The notes under the pieces are model-generated. The model was not told where the DNA came from. It saw only the letters and a program-made list of their open reading frames with translations, and did not search any database. This document shows positions 13,201 through 26,300 of a stretch of 64,000 nucleotides of DNA, piece after piece. The position numbers were made by a program, and so were the translations under genes. The DNA comes from Atrichornis clamosus (lineage: Eukaryota > Chordata > Aves > Passeriformes > Menuridae). Every line of letters begins with the position of its first letter. Within the stretch, counting starts at the first letter, position 1. The stretch lies in contig WBMZ01008622.1 of assembly GCA_013400975.1 (NCBI GenBank), positions 62,001-126,000 on the forward strand, given 5' to 3'.

Positions 13201-15373
13201 CTTAACTTTCATCGTGAGTTTATATACAGTCTAAAGAAGGGATCAAATTTCTCAAGGAAAAGACATTGGGTTTTTTGGTGGAAGCACAGTGATTCCCTGG
13301 AGTTCACAGAGCAAACATGGCCTTGGTCAGCACAGGTAACATAAACTCTTCTTCTGTGTTTTTTGCTGGTCAATGAAATATGTAGTGTTAATTTAGCCAG
13401 ATCTACCAGGCTCCATCTTTTCACTCTGGCAGTGTGTTTTAGGAAGTGATGACACCTCTCAGGACATTTGTTTGGCACATTGTAATGATTCATAGAACCG
13501 AGAGATTGTGTGTCGTTGAAAAAAAAAAAGAAAAATACTGTAAATTAGCCAGAACATTTGCCTGCCAATGTGAGAAGAAACTTCACAATATTTTCCAGCC
13601 TGACTTTCAGTGTTTGATGTGTCAAACTTGCCCTGTATCTTGGGAGAGATGATTCCACATCCCTGTTCCTGTTAGGGTTCTATTAGGAGGTCATGCTCGT
13701 ACTTTCATCTGACAAAAGTCACAGTTTCTTCACAGCCAGTTCTCCAACCTTGAGCACAGATTTTTCTGATTTATTGGTGATTTCTGTTACCCAGTATCCC
13801 CTTTGCCTATTTCCTGAATTGTGGGCATGTGGCCTGACAGGGAAAGTTGGGGTCAGGATTCTTAAGAAAAATCACACTCTTTCACTGTACAGTACTATCC
13901 ACCCTTGATTTTAGAATTGTGTGCTATTGCTCTGTGGGGACTCTTGGCTAATTAAAGTTCAGATGGTTAGATAATGCTGTCTCAACCTCTGTCCCTGATG
14001 CCGTGCTGTTTATTCATGTCAGGTATTCATAAGACAGTTGACATTTTCTTCCTTAAAGATCTCTCAGGTAAATTACAGGCATTTTACTGCTCTGACCTTT
14101 TCCTTTACAGGAGGAACTTTTGTTTTCAACATTTATTTTGTGAATATAATGTTAGAAGGGATGTAATTGGAGAGGTGTAGTTGTTCTAGTCTGTACAGTT
14201 GGGCTATTACCTGTAATGATGGTCTAATACTGGTATTTATATGTGATTATCTCTTACCAAACTACTTTAAATTTAAAGAAAAAGCCAGACTGTTTCACTG
14301 ATTGGTTTGTGTGAATCACCTTTTCCCTGACTTTCCCTGAATACTACATTTACTTTCTAACACATTCATTTTGTGCCTGACTCTTAGGGAGATGGCTTAC
14401 TCTATTAATATATTTCTGGATTTCTCCTGTTACGGATAGACTTTTATGGCTTTAATGTAGTTTTTGAAAATTCCTCTATTATTGATCTAGATATTATCCC
14501 AGCAGGAGTCAAACCCACAAGACAACTGTGTGAGGATAATTTCTTACTACAGAAACATTTTATTCTGAAAGCCTGCTGTGTGGTGTGTGCTTTGATGGAT
14601 GACCCACTGTTTAAATGTGTATTAGACATTGGCTTGCTAATTAAATGCCTTGAGGAGTGCCTGTATCCATTCAGTCTCAGTAAATGTGTGGAATTTCTGT
14701 TATTTCACTTCTTGCTTATGCTCTCATGTTGACTTCTTTCTGTTTTCTGACTTTGTACAGAAGAAGGGGAGTAACGGCAAAAAAAAAATCAATTTACTTT
14801 CTGCCCTCACTCAAGACTTTTCAGCTCAGGGCAGAGGCGAGACAATGAGGGCTCTCAGTTTCAGGACTAGGTCTGCCAGATGGGAGGCTGAGGAGGAGGC
14901 AGAGAGATGGGGTTTGCATTTCTGAAGGGAGTGAGAAGAGCACTCACCTGGAATTTGAGAGATATGAATTTGGATCCCTCTTTGCTCCTGAACGACCATC
15001 TCCCATGAGGAAGAGGACCATAATTACAAAGCTATGAGATGCTCTCTTCTCGCTTGAAGTGCCTGTGCTTGAAGCAGTGTACTGGGAGGGAGAGTGTGAG
15101 GCCATTCATAGCTGAAGAAAGGGAATAAAGTTATTCTCCTAATTTCTGAGCTGTTAAATTGAAAGAGCAGCCAAGGAGAGGAGCAAGGACTTCTGTACAC
15201 CTGCAGGAAATGTTTCCTGAGTATAATCCCCATTCCCCTTGTTGGAATTTTATGTGTGTATGTGTGGAGCAGATGCGCATCAGAAATAGCGTATTTGCTG
15301 CAAGGCCAAGCGTAGAATTTCTTCTACTCAGAAAGATTTGGGCTTTTTGTTCTAGACAGAGGGATGTGCAGAG

Positions 15374-16110
15374 AGTCATAGAATGGCTCAGGTTCAAAGG
15401 GAACTTTAAAGTTCACCTAGTCCAATCCCCCTGCCTTGATCAGGTTGCTCACAGCCCCATCCAACCTGGCCTTGAACCCTTCCAATGCTGAGGCATTCAC
15501 AACTTCTCTGGGCAACCTGTTTCAGTGGCCTCACCACCTCATAGTAAAGAACTTCTTCCATATATCCAATCTAAATTTACCCTGTTTCAGTTTAAAATCA
15601 TTACCCTTGTGCTGTCACTACAGGCTTTGGCAAAAAGTGTCTCTCCATCTTTCTTGTAAGTCCTCTTCAAGTTTTGAAAAGCAGCAATAAAGTCTTCCTG
15701 ACGCCTTCTGTTCTCCAGCATGAGCAACCCCAACTCTCTCGGCCTGTCTTCCTGCAAGAGGTGTTTCAGCCCTCAGACAGTTTTCATGGCCCTGCTTTGG
15801 ACCTGCTCTACCAGGTCCATGTCTTTCCTGTGCTGGGATCTCAGAGCTGGATGCAGCACTGCTGGTGGGGTGTCCCCAGAGGGGCACAATCCCCTCCCTC
15901 ACTGCTCCCCGGGCTGCTTTGGGTGTTTCAGTCATTGGACTGCCATGGCTTTTCGAGTATGATGGAGAGCAACTGCATGAGCCAATTCCCTCAAGATCCT
16001 GGAATGTATCTCATCAGGTCCCATAGATGTGTGGGTGTTTAAGACCCTCAGAGGGTCTCAAACCTAACCTTCTCCTAAAGTGGGTGGGACTTCATTTCCC
16101 CAGTCCCTGC
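15374..16110 (-). mobile_element. CR1 LINE fragment, antisense, 3' end at left
   Basis: The block starts TCATAGAATGGCTCAGG, the reverse complement of the CR1 tail. It continues with typical CR1 text: a stretch like CATCCAACCTGGCCTTGAAC, ACTTCTCTGGGCAACCTGTT, and a reverse-transcriptase C-terminal region around CTTTGGACCTGCTCTACCAG. After about 15960 it becomes more diverged but still resembles CR1 (CTCATCAGGTCCCATAGATG, then GGGTCTCAAACCTAACCTTC). The 5' boundary at about 16110 is approximate. This is an old, truncated, non-functional copy sitting in the intron. Confidence 0.88.
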
Positions 16111-16394
16111 CTTGACATTTATGGACTTGAGAGATGTGGGGCAAGCAATTGACAGTGAAAACTCAGGCAGAAAATGCTGTTGGGATACTCAGCCTTCTCC
16201 ATATCCATTGTCTCCAAGTTCCCTGTCTCATTTATCAGACAGGGAATAAAAATATTGATTCATCTGAACAAAAGAAAGCTAATAGTTTTCTCTTAAACAT
16301 AGTATTTAATGTTACTTTAAAAATATTTTAATTGGAGACCAAATTTGAAAAAAAATGATGGTTCTGTCGTAATAAACTTCTTAAGAACAAACAA

Positions 16395-16475
16395 GGAGGT
16401 GGCACTTCTTGAGCAGGGGTGTGGACAAGGTGACTTCCAGAGGCCCCTTCCAACCTCAACTCCTTCTGTAAAATC
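16395..16475 (+). mobile_element. Short CR1 3'-end fragment
   Basis: GAGGTGGCACTTCTTGAGCA leads into GTGACTTCCAGAGGCCCCTT and CCAACCTCAACTCCTTCTGT, which matches the last 80 or so bases of a CR1 in sense orientation. It is a 5'-truncated remnant, as is usual for CR1, and lies about 300 bp from an antisense copy. Confidence 0.75.
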
Positions 16476-17498
16476 TTTAAACCCCAAATAGTTCTCTTTG
16501 CAAAGGAAGTAATTCTGTTTTCATTGCTGTCATCAGCTGTCTGGAAGCATAACTTGTTTTCTTTCACTATGACTGCTTCTTGCTTATTTGAAAGAGAAGG
16601 AGGCAGAATCTAGCTCTTCATGTTCCTGAAGCAAGGCCTATCGTGAGATGAATGAGGAGGAGGAATTTCCCTGGCTTTCTTCTAAAAGTGCTTGCAGAAC
16701 ACATCCAAGGCCAAATCATGATGTTATTTTCATTTGTGTCCCTGGACAGGTAATTATCTGTGCTCCTCTATCCAGAGAGCTCTCACTGGTGCTTTCAAGT
16801 AGAGAAAAGTGCTGTGTGTTCAAAATAGAGACTTCAATGGTGTAGAAAAAGAATCTGTGGTGTGAACCAAAGATGATTTTATTCTGATTAATGAACCTTT
16901 AGCCCATGGAGTACGTGTGTGTTGGACCACATCATTTAGAACTCATCAAAGCAGGCTGGAAGTTAGGTAGCACATCTCCCCTCAGTTGTCCTTGGGACAG
17001 TTTAGCCCAAGCGTGGGATTTGGAGACTCCTAGTTGGGTTTTGGAGCTGGTCATGCTCACCCTGAGAGGGTAATGGTGGGTAACAGCATCTCTGAGAAGT
17101 TGCTTTCCTCACAGACACCATCCTCTTGAGGACAACGCTAACTCCTGTCGTTTCTTCCTCCTCCTCCTCATCTTCCTTCTCCTTCTCCTGCATAGGAAGA
17201 AATTGTGATGCCTGTTCATTGGGCCTATGCTGTCCTTTTCTGTAGTCTGACCTGTGTTTTCATAGAAGAGATTGCTTTGTAGCTGCACTTGAATATCCCA
17301 GACACTCCATTGATGCTTGCATTTGGTGGTTAACTTCTTCAAGTAAAGGCAACTGGTTTCTCAGTTCAGGATGGGGTGAGAAACAGCCATGTCCTCTCCA
17401 TCAAATGCTGATTTAAACAGGATTTGTTATTTTGTAAGTTCAGTGCTGCAGTACATAGAAACTGTCTCTCGTAAGCACAGGAGATGAGTGAAAAAATG

Positions 17499-17512
17499 AA
17501 AAAAAAAAAAAA
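17499..17512 (+). repeat. Poly-A tract (A14)
   Basis: Fourteen A residues about 85 bp upstream of the 17598 exon. A simple repeat; it may be polymorphic. Confidence 0.9.
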
Positions 17513-17597
17513 GGAGAGAAAGGCACATTTTGGGAATTACAGGGAGAGGAATTTGTTCTAATCCCTCTGAAATTATTTTCTTGCTGAAAATTGTTAG

Positions 17598-17854
17598 ATC
17601 TGGATGGACTAAGCCAACTGAATTACCAGGACAACCTCTCCTGTCGTGAAGATGACCACGTATCTGTTGACTCAAGGACAACAGCCAGGAGGAAGGGTGC
17701 TGGGCAGCACAAAGGGCCTAGGGTGGAGCCCAGGACTGGGGATGGTGTCAGCCAGGCACACACAGAAGGACGTCTGGAAATGGAGACAGCATTTGCCAAC
17801 CAGGGATTGGAAGTAAATGATGCTACTGACAGCTCATCGGCTTGGAGCCCTGAG
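17598..17854 (+). CDS. SYT16: SYT16-like exon: acidic/serine-rich linker before C2A
   Basis: An open exon of 257 bp between an acceptor (ttgttag|at) and a donor (gag|gtatgg). It begins in phase needing one upstream base and ends in phase 0, which matches the phase-0 start of the C2A exon at 21704. The peptide opens with an acidic, Ser-rich patch (D-L-D-G-L-S, later C-R-E-D-D-H-V-S-V-D-S) and ends A-T-D-S-S-S-A-W-S-P-E. No fold is recognised. In SYT14 and SYT16 the region between the N-terminus and C2A is a long disordered linker of this kind, so the role would be a flexible, possibly phosphorylated spacer. The polypyrimidine tract of the acceptor is only moderate. Matching phase on both sides is the strongest evidence. 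Confidence 0.65.
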
Positions 17855-20800
17855 GTATGGTGAATTGTCGTTTATTACACACAGTGAAAGCTTTTGAAGG
17901 ATATTGGGGGCCAAAAAAGGTTAGAGGAGAAATGAAGTGAAAAATTGATCAGCACAAGATAATGGTACCCCTGTGTGCATGTGTGCATGAACATACAGCC
18001 CTCCCTTTGTGTTTCCTCTTTTTCTGGTATTTTACCTCTTGCTACTAACACTAATTCACAGAAGCTCTTTCATTGTTTGATTTCTGGCTGCAGCCTCTGA
18101 ACTGAAATTGCAGCTTTAGCTGCCTGGCAGCATTTACTGTCATTTAGCAAAGAGCACTCTGTGGTGGCCCAGGGCTTTGTCACTGGCTGTCCGTGCAGGG
18201 GGTGTGTCTCAGGACGTGGTGTGTGGTCACTGGGTCAGATCTGTGTCTTTTTCCAGGTGGTTTCTATGACTTAGGCAATGGGTAGCATCTGGAAAGCTGG
18301 AGGCCGCTGGTGGGGTGACCTGTGGCCTGGCCAAGTGACCATCATCTGGTCCACATTGATACCAGGAAACTTTACAGGAGATAACCTGAGACTGCTTTCC
18401 CTTAGTTCTGCACCTTTATTTTGAATCCTCAAGGAAACATTTCAGATTTTAGGGCATTGTAAACACCTGATGACTTAGCATCCCCCTTTTCTCCCCTAAT
18501 CTCTCTGCATGATGTGCTGATTTTCATTATTTTACCGCAAGATTAAATTTCTGGAAAAATATCAGCCTGCACCAGACATATTAAAAGAACAGCACAAAGG
18601 TCATATCTTCTGTCTGAGTTAAAAGAGTCTGTTCTTCAGCTGTGGAAATTAATACCTCCATCACACTCTGAGCAACAAGGCTTGGAGGGAAAGGTTCCTC
18701 TCCTTGGAGCTGGCTGCCTGCAGCCAATTAAAGAGATGGAAGGCAGCTCCTTGGTGCACATGCTTCAGCCCTCAGGGGTGTTTGGAGCAGCATTTTGGTT
18801 TGCTTCACAGCCCAGCCCCACAAAACACCACCCATCCCATGGGTGGCAGCAGCCCTGCCCTCTCTGCTGTGTGCCTGACACGCACTGTTTGTCTGAGGCT
18901 CATTTCCCCTTCTCCACGTTTGATGTTCTTTGCCACGGTTCGGCAAGGCCGCAGTGTCTCCAGTGTCCTCTTGGAATGCATTTTGCTCCTGGTAACTCCA
19001 TTTGAAAAATGCAAAGCAGAGTTACAGCATACAGGGGCAGAAATGCCCAAGACACAGTTTATCTATTACGAGCAGCTTCTCAGTCAATGGTATTGTGTGG
19101 ATTAATGAAAGACTTTTTATTGCAGGAACTAAATGTTCTGACATGCCAGAAATGTCCAAGCTCTATTATGCTCCTCTCAAAGGACCCCTCTTTAGAGACA
19201 GAAATGGTAATTTTATGCCCCTGCAGTGGAACCACAAGTACCATTTCAAGCCTTGTCCATAATTAGCTGCTCTTTCAGGTTTCTCTGGCACAAATGGACT
19301 TATTTTACTTGTTTTACTAAGTGAAGTGGATGTTGGCTGTCCTGAATGACCAGGTTAGACATACAGCATCAATCAGTACACTTGGCTTGATCTCTCAACA
19401 ACTGTGCTGGGAAGAGGGAGAGAAACACATTCAGATGAAGTATCTAAATCCCAATATTTCCTTGAATCCCAGTTTAAGTGTGTATAACCAATATGTTCAC
19501 AAAGCACTCGTAGCCCAGCTGGGCTCTGAAAGCAGAGGGGAATTCTGTCAATGACTTCCACAGAAGGAAGATTACTATGTGTGTAGCAAACCTGCACAGG
19601 GGTGAGTCCTGGATGGCACAGTGCTCCCAGAAAGGGCCATCCTGGGAGGTCTCTAAAGCTTGGTTTCCCATGGAAAGATTACTGCCAAGGAGTTTGGCAT
19701 TTCTCTTTCCCTCTCTGCCTCCACTTCATGCAGTTTTCTCTGCAATGGATGTGGCCACAGCTGCAGTAGCACAATTTGAGATTTCCTGAAATCCAATCTC
19801 TTCTAGCCGTTTGGTAAGAAAACAGATATCTGACTTTAGTCTTCCCTACACACTGCCAGAAGGTGATACTCAGCCCTGCTGGGGCAGGAAAGTGTCTCTG
19901 GGATCTTCATTCCTGTGGGTTTGTGGTGATGCATGGGAGTTCACATTCTCCAGCTCAGGCAATGAAAGCAAAGTTATGCCTCAAGCACAGTTGTCTCCAC
20001 ACCTTAGCAGAGGTCCTTGAACGTGCCTTGATTCCATCTCCTCAATAGCAAATGCACAGATAGAAGTGTGGAGGGATGAAAATGTGGAGGGAAATATGAA
20101 TCAAGCATGATCCCATTACGTTTCCATGTTAAATATTATTTCATCAACCAGACAGGAATAACTTGACAGCTACACAGGAGCACTTAACATTTTCATAACG
20201 CCATGTTCTCTCCAGGCAACCTGGCCTGCCTTGCATTTTGGTTTTTAGCAGCCTGCTGTTCATACAGAAAGGAGTTTTTGTAGCCAATCAAGTAATTTTG
20301 TGTGGTGTTCTCCCTTTGACATTACTTTTGCAAGATGTATGACAGCAGGTCTGCATCACAAATCTGCACACCTGGACTCTTGTGTTCATGTGCACTAGTC
20401 CTAAACACCTCTGAAAATACGAAAAGCTGGAGCTTTGCATGTCATGGCAGATGAATCTGAGCTCTTCAAAAGTAGACTGACAGGAAGCAAACATAAATTT
20501 TGATGTTTATCCGAGGCCCTGTTTGAGACACACCACCCCAGACTCTTCTGAAGGGACTTAATCAGACATCCCATGGCCCATCATCTGTTCTCTGAACAAA
20601 AAGATTCCTGTGTTGAAAAGAAGTGTTACTTGAAATGCAAAAGGAGATAAATGTTTGAGGAGGAGGGTGACTCAGATGCTGGTGACAGGCCTTAATTCAC
20701 CTTCTGGCTATTAACTGAAACTCTTTCCCTAGTACAGTGTATACTCATGTTTAAATACAAATCATTGATCACTATAGCAACCCCTTTATCACATGAAGCA

Positions 20801-21703
20801 CATTCTAGCTCTAAGATAAAAAAGCACTATTGAGCAGAAATGCACACGCCCACTCAGCAAAAGGTGAGGTGAGCATCCATGTCTTTATCTTGCTTTATCA
20901 AGATGGTTTTCGTTTTAAAAGTAGGTAAGAGATTGTGTGTGAATTGGTCTGCACATGCTGTGACTGTTTATTTTGACTTTTTTTTCTGAATGTATTAGTA
21001 TCCAAACTGAACAGAAGGAACAGATGCTTCTCTTGGGAGGTTTTAGAAGGGTATAAAAAATCAATATGTATTTAATCAGACTGCTTTTCTCCATTATCAT
21101 TGCTTTAGCTGTAAGAAAAGTATTGAATTGTAGGTTAGCATCTAGAAATGAAATTTTCATTCTGAAAGAAATTCTCACATGGTGGTTTCCTCTTCAAATT
21201 GAACTCAGTGCTTAAGTTTATTAATATCTAAATACCTAAAATATCTAAAAAGTTAACAGGTTTGACTGAATTGTTTGATTTTGATATCCATCTTGAAAAA
21301 AAATTCCAGCGTATGTTCAAAGTAACAGGTTAAGTAGGTCAAAATGTTTTGTTAGTGCCTCAGAACCGACACGAAGGAAATGTAAAAAATACTTTGTTTA
21401 GTTTTTCCCAATGTAGGATGTTTGCCAAATTAACCGTCTCCTGCAAAACATTTAAATATTGATGAAACTTTTTGTTGGAAATGTTTCAACAAGTGCTGTT
21501 GCTTACTAGAGCGTATGGGGACTATTACACAAAATCAGGCAATTAACTATCATTGGCCTTTCCAGAAACAGTGGGATCTTTCTCACAGCAACTGCCTACG
21601 TTTGCAGGCACAAGTGAGGAGAATAATTTTTTTACACATGGAGTCTGGCTCACAGAGGCAGTTGAACTCCAGCGGAGGTTTCACTTCTTCCTTCTCTTTG
21701 CAG
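17855..21703 (+). other. Intron between SYT16-like linker and C2A exons
   Basis: A 3.85-kb intron with donor gtatgg and acceptor ctctttgcag. I see no repeat family or further exon. AT-rich sequence dominates near its 3' end (20.7-21.5 kb). Confidence 0.6.
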
Positions 21704-22147
21704 GAACACAATGAAGTGAACAGTGTACCAGCTCCTCACGGTGCTCATGAGCCCATCTGCAAGTGTGGTGACCTGGATGTCACCTTCACCTATAAATCCT
21801 CAAGTCAGAAGCTGGTAGTCACTGTCCTGGAGGCCAGGGACATCCCAGACAAGGACCGCAGTGGTGTGAACACCTGGCAAGTGCACACAGTTCTGATGCC
21901 AGGCAAGAAACAGAGGGGTAAGACAAGGGTGCAGAGAGGACCCGTTCCCGTCTTCAAGGACAAAATTACCTTCAGTAAGCTGGAGCCACAGGAGCTGGGC
22001 AGCCACGCCGTTCGCTTCCGCCTCTACGCCGTGCACAAGGTGGTTGGGGAGAAGATGATGGGAGAGCAGGTGTTCTACCTGAGCAGCATCAGCCAGGAAG
22101 GGGAAGTGAAGGTGACGCTGCTCTTGGAGCCACGGAGTAACCTGAGT
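21704..22147 (+). CDS. SYT16: SYT16-like exon encoding the C2A domain
   Basis: This exon of 148 codons starts after ctctttgcag and ends at agt|gtaagt, phase 0 at both ends. It encodes a full C2 domain: a first strand around C-G-D-L-D-V-T-F-T-Y, then K-L-V-V-T-V-L-E-A-R-D-I-P, W-Q-V-H-T-V-L-M-P, K-K-Q-R-G-K-T, the R-G-P-V-P-V-F motif, A-V-R-F-R-L-Y and E-P-R-S-N-L-S. C2A of synaptotagmins normally binds phospholipid and calcium. Here the usual D-P-Y ligand site reads N-T-W, and the second loop (A-V-H-K-V-V-G-E-K) has no aspartates, so calcium binding is unlikely, as is known for SYT14/SYT16. From memory, D-K-D-R-S-G, G-E-K-M-M-G-E and L-E-P-R-S-N favour SYT16 over SYT14. Upstream in-frame codons at 21515-21703 are intron read-through. 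Confidence 0.93.
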
Positions 22148-23199
22148 GTAAGTTTGATGAGAGACGTATGGAGTCCATGAAATTGTTTGTCTGGCGGACA
22201 GGGCGCGCCTGGAGTCTTTCATTCAGGGCTGTTAGTGTGGATCTGTCCTGCTGTCACTTTAAAAGTCATCAGTAAGGGGAAGCACAGGGCATTTCTTCCC
22301 TATGCAAAGCTCTGCTGTATCAACAACAGCTCAGCCAGCAAGTTTACACAAAATCATGTGGCTGTACTACATCTACACCAGCCATCACATGCTGTACCAT
22401 TCAGAAATAGTAGGTTGGCCTGGGAACCACGAGGGCTAATTATGTCTTAATTTCAATAAGGATGGTGGTTCTAGTGCACCAATGTGTTGGTACTGCCAGT
22501 GCAGGAGCTACCTCATTTGGCCCTAGCTACCAGCTTGTGGATCTCCAAACTGTGCAGTTTCCATCTTGCCAGAAATGCTTAGTAATGTTCCTTTACATGA
22601 CAGATGGGAGTGGAGAGGTGGCTCATGTGAAGAGGAACTGGCTGTGCTGCTTCCTAATTTTCCATGCACATCACAGTTGTATCCAGCTCTGGCTATGCCA
22701 ATCAATTTGTGTAGATGAGCTCTGTCATGATTCATTGTCTACAAAAAGCTCAGAGAGAGGTTGTGCACGTGAAATGAATAAAACATCATACTCCAGGTGA
22801 AGAGGGGATAGAGAGAGCATTGTGGTAGCAAGGAAAGAAAGTAAGAAAATGCACAGTACATGGCCAAAACCTGCCAAACTGAGAATTGTATTCCATCCAA
22901 AAGCCATTATCAAGGAGATTTACTGAATATTAATGTAGTAGGTTGTTTGCTTATCTCAGAGGCTTTGATTTACACTAGTGATAACACATTACTCAGAGTT
23001 CCTCGTCTTTAAAGAGAAAGTTCAGAGATGTGTTTTTGTAAAAGTGACACTCTGATTCTTCTGGTGCCCCAGCATAATTAATTCTTAGTTATTGTAATTT
23101 CTTAAGAGAGATCTCACTAAACAAGGCTACAAGACACAGACTAAGGGGGGTGGCGGTGGTGAACGTCCTGATGATTCTCTCGGTGCTCTTTCCCTGCAG
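22148..23199 (+). other. Intron within the C2A-C2B junction of SYT16-like gene
   Basis: A 1.05-kb phase-0 intron with donor gtaagt and acceptor ttccctgcag. Nothing else was recognised in it. Confidence 0.85.
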
Positions 23200-23389
23200 A
23201 GTGCAGATTCTCAGCTGAGTCTGTCAGCAATCTCTCACAGTGATAGCGCGTCTTCAACACAGTCCCTGTCGCATGGAGGGGTGCCAGAGCTGCTCGTGGG
23301 ATTGTCATACAACGCCACGACGGGGCGGCTGTCGGTGGAGATGATCAAAGGCAGCCACTTCCGAAACCTGGCAATTAATAGGCCACCTG
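23200..23389 (+). CDS. SYT16: SYT16-like exon: C2A-C2B linker and start of C2B
   Basis: This 190-bp exon lies between ttccctgcag and cctg|gtaagt. It starts in phase 0, continuing the C2A exon, and ends with one extra base. The serine-rich linker ([16 protein letters not shown] and S-T-Q-S-L-S-H-G-G) is followed by the first C2B strands: [17 protein letters not shown], then [13 protein letters not shown]. This linker and strand pattern is characteristic of the SYT14/SYT16 pair. S-L-S-H-G-G and H-F-R-N-L-A point to SYT16 from memory. The terminal G plus AC of the next exon makes the Asp of D-T-Y-A-K, so the exon join is exact. About 11.1 kb of intron separates it from the last exon. Confidence 0.93.
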
Positions 23390-26300
23390 GTAAGTGCTTT
23401 CTCTGCTGTTAAGTAATGCCGTTGAGCCAAAATTTGCTTTTTATTCTCTCCCTCGAGGCATTCAACCCTGCCGCTTCTGAGCTGGGTTTCCTTGCAGAGC
23501 ACCTGATTGAAAATTAAAAGTGTTATTTCAGATATGTGTGCTGGTAAATGTTCCTGGGCAAGTTGAGGGAATCATATAAAGACTCAGCTGATGGGACAGT
23601 AATACCCGAATGTCTGTTTTATTGCACGTACCTTTGCAACATCTGATTATGGCAAAACTGCTGTTACATGTCCAAAGCACAGAGTAATTTTCAGCAGATC
23701 CATAAAATAAGCAAGAAGCACTTTCCAAGTGTTTGCATGTTACCCTGTGACCCACAGAGGCCCTGTCTGATGCCATCAGGTGTTCCCCAGGGCCATACTT
23801 TGTTTAGTCCCCTTGCTGTGCTGCTGAGTGCTGGGCGACCTGGTACTTTGGGCCCTTTGGGGACCCTCCTGCTGTGCATTCTCCACTGCTGCACAAGCAA
23901 ATCTTCTGCAGATAGAGGATTTGAAAGTTGTTGCTACAGTTGAGTTCCCTTCCTCCAGTCCTAAAGGAAAAAAAATGGAAATTGCCTTAGAGTGGGTTTA
24001 GTTAGTGCTAAACCTGAGCTGTAGCTAATCCTTGAGAAGGACAGTGCTGGTAATGTCCATGTTATAGATGGAGTCACAGCCATGGTTACCTGCTTTGCTG
24101 CTGGATTTAAAGGCAGTGCTGTATTCACCTCATCTCGTTCTTTTTTCTCCTGTCTGAAACCAGCAGCTAATGGCAATGTGAAACAACATTTTTTGTTTGT
24201 TGGTGTGTTTGCTTTTTGTGATGTTTTCCTGCTTGTCAAAGTAGGTAAACCTTTGAGAGTTCCTTGCCTTCACTGGATTTGACAGAGAATCTCTATCTGC
24301 AAAATGCTAAAATTGCTTTTGCAAGATGCTCTGCTCTTTGGCTCAGATCTAGCAAAATATTTGTGTAATATTTCAGTACCTGGATGTGAAAACTCAAGTT
24401 TTCCACTAAACTATACTTAAGTAGATTACAGACATTATCTGTGTCATCAGTCAGTCCCCTGAGCATTAAGGGCAAGTCTGTGCAGCAGTAAAACACCTGA
24501 CCCCAGTATGTGCAGCCCTCGCTCATCTTTTACTAGCTGTGGCAGCACAGGTCTCCAAGTGAGTTACTTAAAGGCATGTTCTCGTTTGCATGTACATGTT
24601 TTAATAAAAGGTTTTAAGGTGGGACCTTTTTCAGTAATTTAAAGCAAAGATAGACTAAGGCAAGCACCTTCCTACATGCCCTGGCAGGCAAACTGTCCTG
24701 TGTTTTTATATGCTGCAGTGTAGATACATCCTAAAGTTTTACTCTCAGAAATGAAATTAAAGTAGTCCCAATGTAGGTCCAAATTGATTTGCTGGCATCT
24801 GTAATGCCCACTTTTTTCCCCATAAATGAAATATCTTCACTGCATAGAACTCAACTGCTTTTTAGTGTACTGCATGCAGTATCAATATCATGACCAAATA
24901 CTGACATTTTTTCATGTTCTAACAAATGTCTTTCTGAGTGCATGTGCACTGTTAAGGTTACTTTGAGTTGTTTCTTTGCATCCTTTCTGTATCCAGATAA
25001 CACAGACCAGTGTCAGGCCAATGTATCTCAGTGTTAGATTAACTTTTAGGTGAAACACAGACATCCCTAAGTGATTATAGACAAGCTCTGAACTTATCAC
25101 AGCCTGCTTCTTTTATTCCAAGTCACATTGTTGCTCCTGCTTTCTGAATTGTTCTTCTGTGCCTATAAAGTTCCCAGTAGCGTGGTGAGAAAAAGAAAAC
25201 CCAGTGAAGCAGAAATTGGAAGAAATTAAAAAGAAGGAAGGAAACCAGCACTTGTCTCAGTGCTGGAGTAGCATTTCAGTGATAGCCCCTCAGGCACGGC
25301 AGAGGAGTGCTGTGAGGGCGATCGTTACTGTCTGAAACATGCTGGTGGCTGAATGAGATGCTCAATAAGTCCTTCACAAGGTGAAAACTAAAACTGCTGT
25401 GCCCCTTTCTGGAGGGTGAGAAAAGAGCCCTTGTGTTTTCTTAAATAGGTCCTATTTAAGGTTCTGTTGTTCGAGGCTCAGAGGGAGTGATTTCTTTAAA
25501 GTATCAAGGAAGTTTCGGATATAATAGTGCCGTGGAACAGCGAGCCCAAACTGCTATTCAGGGCAGCCATTTATGGTAAGACTGAGACAAGTCAATGGGC
25601 AGAATCCATCTCCACTCCCAGCCCTGCATGACCGACCCTACACAGGACCCATATGGGGTCCTGTCACAGCCCAGCAGCTGCAAGCTGCAGCTTTGGGGGA
25701 TGGCACAGGAGTCTTACACAACAGCAAAGTCTCCAACTGTCCCTTTTGCCCACCTTGACCCTCTTCTCTGCCACCTCTAGACCTACAGCATGTGTGCTCC
25801 CTTCTCAGCGCCCTTGCTCGGGGATTTCACTGTGTGCAGAAGGAGGACCTGGACAGGGGCATTGGTGATTTAAAGTGTTAAAAGACTGCAGAGGCTGAAG
25901 CAGATGGTTTTCTGGAGAAGATAAGGAAGATGGTGCATGTCTCAGTTTTTCCTGGGCCCATTTTCTCCCTTCACTTAAGCCCTTAAGCTGAGTCAGGTAA
26001 ATATCAAAGTCCTGGGTACTTGCATGGGTAATAAATGGGTTAGAAAACAGCTGGACAGCTTACAGGAACTTAAATCATGCAGGCAGTGTCTTCTCTTCAG
26101 GTCACATATGTGGGATTTAAGAATAGTTTGGTCAAGGATAAGTGTCCAGTTATTGTTCTGGGGAACGTGCTGAGTTATAGGCCTAAGCTTACAATCCCTG
26201 ATCACAGAAATAGATCCATTATCACTCAGAGCACTTAAGAGCACTCAAGAGTATGGCTCCGGCATCGGACCGTAAATTATCTGTTTGTGCCAAAAAGCCT

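Larger units (their letters stand above)
447..17597 (+). other. Long intron (or 5' flank) of SYT16-like gene
   Basis: About 17 kb of AT-rich, frequently interrupted sequence with no open stretch showing conserved protein motifs or flanking splice sites in compatible phase. It contains a 42-bp tandem duplication at 7119-7202, an antisense CR1 at about 15374-16110 and a short sense CR1 tail near 16395-16475. A possible SINE-like scrap lies near 14935-14995 (GAGCACTCACCTGGAATTTGAG followed by a GGATCCC B-box-like end). I did not identify other exons, although a small exon with phase 1 at both ends could be missed. Confidence 0.6.

Noticed and set aside
14935..14995. SINE-like scrap (GAGCACTCACCTGGAATTTG then GGATCCC)
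   Set aside because: Only about 50 bases with a weak tRNA-like look; too short to list as a repeat.
15674..16042. 122-codon open frame
   Set aside because: It lies in an antisense CR1 copy and reads the wrong strand of the element.
21515..21703. Open reading frame extending 63 codons upstream of the C2A exon
   Set aside because: It is continuous with the exon only because the intron happens to be open. A strong ctctttgcag acceptor sits at 21703, and the phase matches the 17854 donor.
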